A stretch of DNA of 43,173 bases from an uncultured Anaeromyxobacter sp. (lineage in GTDB: Bacteria; Myxococcota; Myxococcia; Myxococcales; Anaeromyxobacteraceae), in the NCBI GenBank assembly GCA_903874275.1, contig CAIQRS010000114.1, positions 1-43,173 of the forward strand, read 5' to 3'. The notes beneath the pieces were generated by a model. That model did not search any database, had not been told where the DNA came from, and saw nothing but the letters and a program-made list of their open reading frames with translations. Positions 14,749 to 21,735 of this stretch are shown in pieces (position 1 is the stretch's first letter; every line of letters begins with the position of its first letter). The position numbers and the translations under genes are program-made.

Positions 14749-16983
14749 CTACCAGTGGCCGAGTCGCCGGCGGAGCACCCACTCGCCGGAGAGGGCGCCC
14801 GCCAGGATCGCCAGGTACCACCAGCGGTCCCAGAGCGGGTCGTCCTTCTTGCGCCCGATCTCGACGACCTCGGGCTCGCGGAGGCGAAGCTCGGGGAGCC
14901 CCGCCTGCGGCAGCCGGGTGAAGGTCCCGCCGGTCGCCTCGGCGAGCTGCCGGAGCAGCTCGGGTCGCGGCGCCGCGTCCGAGTCCTCGGCTCCGCTGGC
15001 CCGGACCGCCACCGCCGCGCTCCCCCGCTCCACCGGCGTTCCGGCCACCTCCGCCGAGGCCTGGAGCCGGTAGGCGCCGGGAGGCGGGGCCTGGAACTCC
15101 AGGCGGGCCGAGCCGTCGGGGCCGGCACGGGTGCCGGCGCGGCCGATCACCCGGCCGTCCTCGGCGACGAGCGACCCCTCGACGGCCGCTCCCGGGGCCG
15201 GGCCGTAATCGGGACCCCGCACCGCCACCGAGAACCCCACCGGCTCGCCGGGCTCGACGGCCGGGCGGTCCGGCTGGATCTGCAGCGGGGTGAGGGACGG
15301 GTCGCGGACCAGCCAGCGCAGCGCGCCGTTCCAGAAGCGCTGGTGCGCACGGCCGCCCTGCCCGTCGCCGGCGGCCACGAAACCCCAGTACCAGGTCCCG
15401 TCCGTCATCACGGAAAGGGAACGCCCGGCCCCCACCTCGCGCACCGCCACCACCGGCGCGGGGCGCCCCCCGGAGAGCAGGGTGGGCGCCTCGAGGAGCA
15501 CCCGGGCCCCGTCGGACGCCGGCAGGGGCGAGGTGAAGTTCAGGCCCGGCAGCGGAGGCAGCGCGCCCCAAGCTGCCTCGTTGGCCGCCTCGCCGGGGGC
15601 CAGCGAGGTGACCGGGTGGCGGCGCCCCTCGGCGGTGAGGCGCGGGCGGAAGGGCTCGGCGGTGTCGCCCATCCCCTCGGCCGGGTTCACCGCGAGGATG
15701 TCGGCGACCGGCGTGCCCGCGTAGTGCCCCTGGGCGAAGGACTGGCCGCCACCCACCATCGCGAAGGCGCCGCCGCCGCGGACGTAGTCGCGCAGGTTGG
15801 GGAGGAAGCGCTCGATGTCGAGGGTCCGGTAAGGCTGGTAGGCGAAGTCCACGAAGATCACGGCGTCGAAGGTTCGCAGCTGCTCCCCGAAGATCTCGGC
15901 CACCGGGAAGGGGATGAGGGAGAGCTGGTCCTGCGGGCCGGGGTTGTCGCCGGCGGTGCGCAGGATGAAGAAGGAGACCAGGTCCACGTTGGGGTCCTGC
16001 TTGAGCAGGCCGCGCAGGAAGCGCTCGTCCCAGCTTGGGTGGCCGGCCACCAGCAGGACGCGGACGCGGTCGCGGATGACCCTCAGCACGAAGGAGCGCG
16101 AGTTGTTCTCGGCCACCGCCTCGCCGGGGAGCACCGGGGTGGAGACGTTGAGCACGAAGGTGCCGGTGGTGTCGGGCGCGAAGGAGAGGGGGACCGCGTA
16201 GGTCTCCTTGCCGGGCTCGAGCTTCACGGTGGCCTGGGCCACCACCTGCCCCTCGCGCTTGAGCAGCACGTTCACGTCCTCGCGCCCGAAGCCGCGGGCG
16301 CGCAGCGTGGCCTCGACGGTGAGCGTGCTCCGCACGAAGGCGAAGTCGTCCACCGCCACCCGCTCCACGGCGAGGTCGCGTGGGGCGTCGGTCCCCACCG
16401 AGACCACGTTCACCGGGACGCCGAGGGCCAGCAGGTCGGCGCGAGGCTGGCCGGAGAGCCCCGAGGCCAGCAGCCCGTTGTCGGCGCCGTCGGTGACGAG
16501 GAGGACGCCGGCCAGTCGCCGGCCGGGCGCCCCCGAGCTTCCGGCGGCGGCGCGCAGCGCGCCCAGGAGGTCGGTGGCGCCCCCGGTGGCCGGCTCGGGC
16601 CGGGAGAGGGCGGCCAGGTCGGCGGGCCAGGCGTCGCGGGCGAAGCCCCAGCCCTCGACGGTGGCCTCGGCGGAGAGCGCCTCCAGCCCCTGGCGGCTCC
16701 CGGCCAGGAAGCGGGCCGCGGCGGCGACCCGGGTCTCCCCGCCCGGCTCGACCGGGAAGTTCATCGACCGGGAGCGGTCCACCATCACCGCCAGACGGTT
16801 GCGCACCCGGGTGGTCTGGACAACCCGCAGGGCCGGCTCGGCGACCAGGAAGAGCGCGGCCAGCGCGGCCACCGTGCGCAGCGCGACCAGCGCCGCCCGG
16901 GCGCCCCGGCGCGGCTCCCCCCTGAGCCCCCGCAGCGAGAGCAGCACCGAGGCCAGCGCGGCCAGCGCGGCGGCCACGAGCAC
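14749..16983 (-). CDS. Membrane protein with VWA and glutamine-amidotransferase-like domains
   Basis: 744 residues as drawn from GTG 16983. Two N-terminal membrane segments (about 1-18 and 34-52) are followed by a VWA-type domain with a MIDAS-like motif (DRSRSM) and LLVTDGADNG. Then come a beta-rich segment, a class-I GATase-like flavodoxin fold (RVLLVAGHPSWDERFL ... GGGAFAMVGG) without a visible catalytic Cys, a Big-like segment, and a C-terminal membrane anchor (WWYLAILAGALSGEWVLRRR). The architecture resembles membrane proteins that travel with DUF4159 and DUF58/MoxR genes. In-frame residues before the drawn start (LPSIQETWRLAFLSPWPRW) look native; the only candidate start there is CTG 17038-17040, preceded by GGAG 7 bases upstream. 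The upstream DUF4159 gene ends in the same frame. Confidence 0.85.
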   Translation of the reverse strand: MLVAAALAALASVLLSLRGLRGEPRRGARAALVALRTVAALAALFLVAEPALRVVQTTRVRNRLAVMVDRSRSMNFPVEPGGETRVAAAARFLAGSRQGLEALSAEATVEGWGFARDAWPADLAALSRPEPATGGATDLLGALRAAAGSSGAPGRRLAGVLLVTDGADNGLLASGLSGQPRADLLALGVPVNVVSVGTDAPRDLAVERVAVDDFAFVRSTLTVEATLRARGFGREDVNVLLKREGQVVAQATVKLEPGKETYAVPLSFAPDTTGTFVLNVSTPVLPGEAVAENNSRSFVLRVIRDRVRVLLVAGHPSWDERFLRGLLKQDPNVDLVSFFILRTAGDNPGPQDQLSLIPFPVAEIFGEQLRTFDAVIFVDFAYQPYRTLDIERFLPNLRDYVRGGGAFAMVGGGQSFAQGHYAGTPVADILAVNPAEGMGDTAEPFRPRLTAEGRRHPVTSLAPGEAANEAAWGALPPLPGLNFTSPLPASDGARVLLEAPTLLSGGRPAPVVAVREVGAGRSLSVMTDGTWYWGFVAAGDGQGGRAHQRFWNGALRWLVRDPSLTPLQIQPDRPAVEPGEPVGFSVAVRGPDYGPAPGAAVEGSLVAEDGRVIGRAGTRAGPDGSARLEFQAPPPGAYRLQASAEVAGTPVERGSAAVAVRASGAEDSDAAPRPELLRQLAEATGGTFTRLPQAGLPELRLREPEVVEIGRKKDDPLWDRWWYLAILAGALSGEWVLRRRLGHW

Positions 16984-17043
16984 CCAGCGCGGCCAGGGCG
17001 AGAGGAAGGCGAGTCGCCAGGTTTCCTGGATCGAGGGCAGGTC

Positions 17044-17793
17044 CTAGCTCCGGCGCCGCAGGATGAAGGGCAGGTGGACGGCGTCGTCCTTGTAGTCGGT
17101 GCAGAGCGCATACATGGCCAGGTTCACCCCCAGCCGGAAGGCGGTCTCCCGCTGCGGCTCTCCACCCGGGGTACAGTCGTACTCCCAGTCGCCGAGCTGG
17201 CCGCGGGCCCAGGCGCCGCCCAGGTCGTTCTGGGAGTAGACGACGGCCAGGCGGCCGTTCACCACTTGCCCCTCCAGCCAGGGGCGGGTGAGGACGCGCC
17301 CGCCCTGGTGGTCCACCAGGTAGAAGCTCTTGTAGAGGACGTGCTCGCGGGGGACGCGGGCCAGCGGCGAGGCGGGGAGGAGCCGCTGCAGCTCGCGCCG
17401 GACCGAGGAGTCGAAGCCGGAGCCGCTCGAGCCGTCGGCGGCGTCCACGAGGAGGAAACCGCCGTACTGGAGGTGACGGCGCAGGACGCCAAGGTCGGCC
17501 TCGGGGAAGGGGGGCAGGGCGCCGTCACCCGCCAGGTAGAGGAAGGGGTGGAGGTGGACCGCGCTGCCGGAGAGCCGGAGCGGGACCCCGTCGGGGGCGG
17601 AGTCGATGCTGGTGCGCTGGGAGAGCTCCCAGGAGAGGCGCCGCAGCGCAGAGGGGCGCGGATTCCAGCGGCCGGCATGCTCGATCTGGCCGATGGCGAC
17701 GCGCGAGGCCTCGCCCATGGCCCGGGCGGGGCGGGGGAGGGCGAGGGACCCGGCGCCGAGGGCGGCCACCTTCAAGAACGTTCGTCGGCGCAT
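17044..17793 (-). CDS. Tat-exported DUF4159 protein
   Basis: 249 residues from ATG 17791-17793. The N-terminus MRRRTFLKVAALGAGSLALP is a twin-arginine signal peptide ending near ARA. The mature part matches DUF4159: segments HPFLYLAGDG, LQYGGFLLVDAADG, VPREHVLYKSFYLV and VVYSQNDLGGAW. DUF4159 resembles a GATase fold and is frequently next to, or fused with, VWA/aerotolerance-type membrane proteins, as here. Its TAG stop (17044-17046) is in the same reading frame as the downstream VWA protein. It likely functions in the envelope; the role is unknown. Confidence 0.9.
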   Translation of the reverse strand: MRRRTFLKVAALGAGSLALPRPARAMGEASRVAIGQIEHAGRWNPRPSALRRLSWELSQRTSIDSAPDGVPLRLSGSAVHLHPFLYLAGDGALPPFPEADLGVLRRHLQYGGFLLVDAADGSSGSGFDSSVRRELQRLLPASPLARVPREHVLYKSFYLVDHQGGRVLTRPWLEGQVVNGRLAVVYSQNDLGGAWARGQLGDWEYDCTPGGEPQRETAFRLGVNLAMYALCTDYKDDAVHLPFILRRRS

Positions 17794-17834
17794 GGCGCGT
17801 GGGAAACCTACTACACCTCTGCTAGATTTCCGGC

Positions 17835-18092
17835 GTGGCTCGCAAGGAACGAAAAGACGCCGCCGTGGAGCGGCTCGAGGGGCTGGTCGCCGCCGGCGAC
17901 TGGCGCGCGGCCCGGGTCGAAGTTGCCAGGCTGGCCGGGTCGGGAGCCGGGAGTCCTTCGGCCGACGGAGAGCCAGGGCCGGTGGAACTGGTGCGCGCGC
18001 GCCTCCGCCCGAGCCCGGCGGCCCTGCTGGCCGTGGCGGGCGGGCTCGCCTTCCTGGCGGTCGTGGCGGCGGCCGGGCTCCGGATGCGATGA
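17835..18092 (+). CDS. Small single-pass membrane protein
   Basis: 85 residues from GTG 17835. The N-terminal 50 residues are charged and helical, with a TPR-like or coiled-coil beginning (MARKERKDAAVERLEGLVAA). One membrane segment lies near 62-82 (LLAVAGGLAFLAVVAAAGL). It is coupled by ATGA overlap (18089-18092) to the next membrane protein and divergent from the Tat-exported DUF4159 gene at 17793, 41 bases away. I recognise no family. Confidence 0.7.
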   Translation: MARKERKDAAVERLEGLVAAGDWRAARVEVARLAGSGAGSPSADGEPGPVELVRARLRPSPAALLAVAGGLAFLAVVAAAGLRMR

Positions 18093-18769
18093 GCTCGGCG
18101 GTCGAGGCGGCGCTCCGCGACGCGGGTGGCTGGGCCGCCGGGGTCGCGAGCGAGCTCGGCAGGTCCCCCTGGCCGTTGCCGGCCGGTGTGGCGGTGGCGG
18201 GTCTCGTGGTGATGCTCCTCGGGGCGCGCGCGCGCAGGCCGGTTGCGGTGGTCGGCGCGGCCGGGGTCGCTGCGGTGGCCGTGCACTGGGTCGGGACGCG
18301 GGCCGGCGCCCCGCTTGGGATGGCGCCCTCCACGCTGGCCGCGGTCGCGGCGGCGGTGTCGGGGGCCGTGGCGGCCCTCGTGCCCCAGGTCTTCCCGGCG
18401 CTGGCCGGGGCGGTGCCCGGAGCGCTCCTCGCGGAACTCCTCGCCCCCCCGGACCGGAGGCTCGAGGTGGTGGCCGCCGGCGCCGTCCTGGGCGCACTCC
18501 TCGGGGTCCTGGCGGCGCGCCCGGTGGCCGCGGCGGTCGCCTCCGGGGCCGGAGCGATGGCGGTCGCCGTCGGCGCGGCGGGGGCGCTCCGCGGGACGCC
18601 CCCGGGGCGTGCGCTCCTCTCCCATCCCTCGGTGATGCTGGCTGCGGCGGTCATCCTGGCCGTGGCCGGCACGGCCTTCCAGCTTTCCCGGGCCTGGGGG
18701 CGGGGCGCCGAGGCTTCCCCTCGCAAGGCCCCGCCGGCGCCGGTCAAGGGCGCTGCGCAGCCGGACTGA
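18089..18769 (+). CDS. Alanine-rich multi-pass membrane protein
   Basis: 226 residues from ATG 18089. About six hydrophobic helices made mainly of Ala, Val, Gly and Leu alternate with short basic turns (for example LGARARRPVAV and LAARPVAAAVA). A short Pro/Lys-rich tail faces presumably the cytoplasm. It resembles no transporter family I can name. It is translationally coupled to the small membrane protein before it. Its last 26 bases overlap the end of the convergent SMP-30/strictosidine-like gene, so the two mRNAs are complementary over this stretch. Confidence 0.68.
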   Translation: MSSAVEAALRDAGGWAAGVASELGRSPWPLPAGVAVAGLVVMLLGARARRPVAVVGAAGVAAVAVHWVGTRAGAPLGMAPSTLAAVAAAVSGAVAALVPQVFPALAGAVPGALLAELLAPPDRRLEVVAAGAVLGALLGVLAARPVAAAVASGAGAMAVAVGAAGALRGTPPGRALLSHPSVMLAAAVILAVAGTAFQLSRAWGRGAEASPRKAPPAPVKGAAQPD

Positions 18770-19859
18770 CGGGCAGCGTCCGGCCGATCGGCGGCGCGGC
18801 GATCCGGCCCACCCCCTCCTGCTCCAGGCTCCCGAGCCAGAGCCAGCCGCCCTGCTCCCTCACGCTGGTGACCGGGAAGTAGGACTCCGGGGAAAGCCAC
18901 TCCAGGCTCTCCACGATCCGTCCCTGCTCGTCCACGGCCACGATCCAGGCGTGGGTGGCCGGGTCGGGCTGGAGCCAGCGCGGCAGGCGGCGGACCACCT
19001 TGCGCAGGAACGGGTAGGGGGCCAGCGCGTCCACGACGGCGACCCTGGGCCAGAGCGCGATCCAGAAGACCTTCCGCTCGGGCGACCAGGTCACGTTGTC
19101 GGGGAAGCCGGGCAGGTTCTCCACGAAGGGTTCGGAGGTTCCGCGCTGCGGCCCGGTGAGCCAGTGTCGCTGCAGCCGGTAGCTGCCGGTCTCGGCCACG
19201 ACGAGGGAGCTGCCGTCGCCCGACACCGCCACGCCGTTCGCGAACTGGAGGCCGGAGAGGAGCAGGGCGACCTGGCCGGTTCGCGGGTCGAAGGAGAGGA
19301 GCCGGCCCGTGCCGGCGTGCTCGAGGATGTCGTCGCGGTAGGTCCCCACGCCGAATCGCCAGGTGGCGTCGGTGAAGTAGATCATCCCGTCCGGGGCGAC
19401 GGAGACGTCGTTGGTGAATCCGAAGGGCAGGCCGGCCTGTTCGGTGGCGAGCGGGGTCACCTCGCCCGACGGGGAGATGCGCAGGAGCCCCTTCGCGGCG
19501 TCGCAGACGTACAGTTGTCCCTCGGCGTCGAATGCCATGCCGAGGGGCCGGCCGCCGGTGGTGGCCAGCGTCGTGCCCTTTCCGGTGCCGGGGTCGATGC
19601 GGACCACCCGCCCGTCGGCCAGGCCGGCGTGGATCCGGCCGGCGGCGTCGATGGCGGTGGCCTCGGGCTTCGCCACGTCCTGGCCCCCGACCCGCTCGAC
19701 GCCGCGGAGCCGCTGGTTGGGGGCGAGCACGCCGGTGCGTGCCGGGGGGGCGGGGGCGCGCCAGGCGACCGGCTCGATGGGCACCGGTGCGAGGAGCAGC
19801 CAGGCGATGGCGGTGACCGTGGCGGCCGCGCCGGCGGCGATCCAGGTGGCTCGGGTCAT
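18744..19859 (-). CDS. Strictosidine-synthase-like / SMP-30-type beta-propeller, membrane-anchored
   Basis: 371 residues from ATG 19857-19859. An N-terminal membrane anchor (about 5-25) is followed by a six-bladed propeller with repeats such as GRPLGMAFDAEGQLYVCDA, FTNDVSVAPDGMIYFTDAT and FANGVAVSGDGSSLVVAET. The pattern ending FPDNVTWSPERKVFWIALW is characteristic of strictosidine-synthase-like (SSL) and plasma-membrane-associated proteins, which in bacteria and animals act as hydrolases of lactones or esters; the true substrate is unknown. Metal-binding Asn and Asp residues in FTNDV and NVTW are present. It is coupled to the exported protein upstream (ATGA at 19856-19859). Confidence 0.86.
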   Translation of the reverse strand: MTRATWIAAGAAATVTAIAWLLLAPVPIEPVAWRAPAPPARTGVLAPNQRLRGVERVGGQDVAKPEATAIDAAGRIHAGLADGRVVRIDPGTGKGTTLATTGGRPLGMAFDAEGQLYVCDAAKGLLRISPSGEVTPLATEQAGLPFGFTNDVSVAPDGMIYFTDATWRFGVGTYRDDILEHAGTGRLLSFDPRTGQVALLLSGLQFANGVAVSGDGSSLVVAETGSYRLQRHWLTGPQRGTSEPFVENLPGFPDNVTWSPERKVFWIALWPRVAVVDALAPYPFLRKVVRRLPRWLQPDPATHAWIVAVDEQGRIVESLEWLSPESYFPVTSVREQGGWLWLGSLEQEGVGRIAAPPIGRTLPVSPAAQRP

Positions 19860-20515
19860 GGGGTTCGCTCCGCGTGAAGGGGCTCGACCCGCAGGTCGTC
19901 GAAGAAGAGGTCGGCGTCCCAGGAGGAGAAGCCGAACCGGTCGTGTCCCGGGCCGGAGAGGGGCGCCGGGTCGTCGAGCACCAGGAACTCCTCCCCGTCC
20001 ACCATCCAGCGAAGCACCTGGCCGCGCCGCTCGACCCGCATCCGGTAGGTCCTGCCGGGCTCGACCCGGCGGTCCGTCCGCTCCACCCGGTCGGCGCCGT
20101 GCTCGTCCCGGCGCGCGATGACCGAGACCGAGTTCCCCCAGCCGCCCAGGACCAGCACGTAACCAGATCCGGCCGTGCGCCCGTCCCCGAAGATCTCGAG
20201 CTTGATGTCCCCCGGGCGCGTGCCGGTGGCCGTCTCGCTGCGGGCCGTGAAGGACACGGCGACGTCGCGGGGAAGCGGCATCGCCAGCCAGAGCGGGTTG
20301 TTGCGGGTCCCGGCCCCCCAGAGCTCTCCCCGGCGGATCATCCAGGGTCCGCCGGTGGACCACCAGTCGGGCCCGACCTCGCGACGCTCGAAGTCGTCGG
20401 CGAAGGAGGGCCCTGGAAGGTGAGCCGGGGCCTCCCCAGCCAGGAGCGGCGAGAGGAATGGCGCGGCGGCGAGCGCCACGGCTCCGCATGTCCCGAGCCA
20501 GAGCGCCCGCCCCAC
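19856..20515 (-). CDS. Exported jelly-roll-like (LamG-type) protein
   Basis: 219 residues from ATG 20513-20515. A signal peptide ends near residue 26 (LSPLLAGEA). The rest is beta-rich (FADDFERREVGPDWW, GYVLVLGGWGNSVSV, RMRVERRGQVLRWMVDGEEF, FGFSSWDADLFFDDLRVEP), matching the concanavalin/LamG-like periplasmic domains found next to sugar- or lipid-processing enzymes. It follows the sigma factor gene by 4 bases and is coupled to the SMP-30-like gene after it, so all three are probably one transcript. No catalytic motif is visible. Confidence 0.72.
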   Translation of the reverse strand: MGRALWLGTCGAVALAAAPFLSPLLAGEAPAHLPGPSFADDFERREVGPDWWSTGGPWMIRRGELWGAGTRNNPLWLAMPLPRDVAVSFTARSETATGTRPGDIKLEIFGDGRTAGSGYVLVLGGWGNSVSVIARRDEHGADRVERTDRRVEPGRTYRMRVERRGQVLRWMVDGEEFLVLDDPAPLSGPGHDRFGFSSWDADLFFDDLRVEPLHAERTP

Positions 20516-20519
20516 CTGG

Positions 20520-21548
20520 CTAGTCCGGTCCCAGGAGGTCGAAGTCGGGGATCTCGGCCTTGACGAAGTCGCGCAGGCGAGAGGTGAGCTTGGCCTCGAT
20601 CTGCCGGGCCCGCTCGCGGGTGAGGCCGAAGCGCGCGCCCAGGTCGGAGAGGGTGACCGGGTCGGACCCGTCGCGGGGCAGCAGGCGGTCGGCGAAGATG
20701 GCCTTCTCCCGCTCGTCGGTGAGGGTGAGCCCGAAGGCGTCGAGCTTCTCCCGGAAGAGCTTGCGCATCTGCTCGGCGGCGACGGTCTCGTCGGCGGGGG
20801 TGGCGCCCCGGTCCTCCAGCCGGTCCATCCGGGAGACCGACGACTCGCCGTCCTCGCCGCGGATGGGCTGGTCGAGCGAGAGGTCGTCCCCGGACATGCG
20901 GGCCGCCATCTCGTTCACGTCCTCCTCGTCCACCCGGAGGTTGCGGGCCAGCAGCCGCGGCGTGGGCTCGATGCCCCGGGCCAGCAACCGCTCCCGCTCC
21001 TTGCCCAGGTTGAAGAAGAGCCGGCGCTGCGCCTGGGTGGTCCCGAGCTTCACCTGGCGCCAGTTGTCCATGATGAAGCGGATGATGTACGCGCGGATCC
21101 ACCAGGCTGCGTAGGTGGAGAGCTTCACCCCCTTCAGCGGGTCGAACTTTCGCACCGCCTGCATGAGCCCGACGTTGCCCTCCTGGATGAGGTCGAGGAG
21201 CTGGAAGACCCCGCGGTGGTACTCGCGGGCGATCTTCACCACCAGTCGCAGGTTGGAGGTGACGAGCTTCCAGGCGGCCGCGCGGTCGCCGGTCCGCGCG
21301 TAGAGGGTGGCGAGCTCCAGCTCCTCCTCCCGGGTGAGGAGCGGGTGGCGGGTGACCTCGGCCATGTAGGCCCGGAGCGGGTCGGAGCGGGCCAGGCTGG
21401 TGCCGGAGGGCTCTGGCGCCACCTCGACGGCGGCCAGCTCCGGGGCGGCGTCGAGGTCGTCGTCCTCGGGCTCCACGACGTCCGCCTCCACCACCTCGGG
21501 CTCGACGACCTCGGGCTCCTTGGGGGTGGACTTCCTGTCGGTCGGCAC
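20520..21548 (-). CDS. RpoH-like alternative sigma factor
   Basis: 342 residues from GTG 21546-21548, with GGAGA 5 bases upstream. A 40-residue acidic extension (about 11-45, rich in Glu, Val and Pro) precedes sigma-70 region 1.2 (DPLRAYMAEV), region 2 (LIQEGNVGLMQAVRKFDP at 120-137, YAAWWIRAYI) and regions 3 and 4 with helix-turn-helix LSDLGARFGLTRERARQIE. The segment KLGTTQAQRRLFFNL after region 2.4 is the RpoH box specific to heat-shock-type sigma factors; myxobacterial SigB and SigC belong to this group. It is preceded by a promoter (21598-21626) and a palindrome. Two exported proteins lie directly downstream. Confidence 0.93.
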   Translation of the reverse strand: MPTDRKSTPKEPEVVEPEVVEADVVEPEDDDLDAAPELAAVEVAPEPSGTSLARSDPLRAYMAEVTRHPLLTREEELELATLYARTGDRAAAWKLVTSNLRLVVKIAREYHRGVFQLLDLIQEGNVGLMQAVRKFDPLKGVKLSTYAAWWIRAYIIRFIMDNWRQVKLGTTQAQRRLFFNLGKERERLLARGIEPTPRLLARNLRVDEEDVNEMAARMSGDDLSLDQPIRGEDGESSVSRMDRLEDRGATPADETVAAEQMRKLFREKLDAFGLTLTDEREKAIFADRLLPRDGSDPVTLSDLGARFGLTRERARQIEAKLTSRLRDFVKAEIPDFDLLGPD

Positions 21549-21597
21549 GCGTCTCCGTCGGGGAAAGACTGGGGAATTTCCGATACACCCCGGGGTT

Positions 21598-21626
21598 GTG
21601 ATATGAGAAGTCCGCCTTGCACGCAA
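21598..21626 (-). promoter_or_regulatory. Promoter of the sigma factor gene
   Basis: On the minus strand: TTGCGT, a 17-base spacer, then TATCAC (plus 21598-21603). This gives a leader of about 40 bases. The -35 hexamer lies inside the palindrome at 21615-21628. Sigma-70-type; strength unknown. Confidence 0.55.
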
Positions 21627-21628
21627 GG
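21615..21628. promoter_or_regulatory. Palindrome overlapping the sigma factor -35 box
   Basis: CCTTGC, a two-base centre, then GCAAGG: perfect 6-base arms that cover the -35 hexamer of the minus-strand promoter. It lies between the divergent sigma factor and DEAD-box genes, so a repressor or activator could control one or both. Confidence 0.4.
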
Positions 21629-21663
21629 CACGTCCGGCGCATGGCCGGTTCGCGCGAAGGCGC

Positions 21664-21687
21664 GGCCCCCGCTCGATGAGCGGGGCC
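21664..21687 (+). promoter_or_regulatory. GC-rich hairpin in the helicase leader
   Basis: A ten-pair stem with one bulged C and a three-base loop (GGCCCCCGCTC / GAGCGGGGCC) ahead of the helicase start. RNA helicase mRNAs are often controlled by leader structure; here that is only suggestive. Confidence 0.4.
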
Positions 21688-21735
21688 CACGCAGTCTGGC
21701 GAGCCGCCATGCGCCCTTCACAGAAAGGGCAGCAC

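Noticed and set aside
14650-18882. Open plus-strand frame of 1410 codons
   Set aside because: It covers VWA and DUF4159 genes in antisense and runs through several other genes; composition is low-complexity and no domain is seen.
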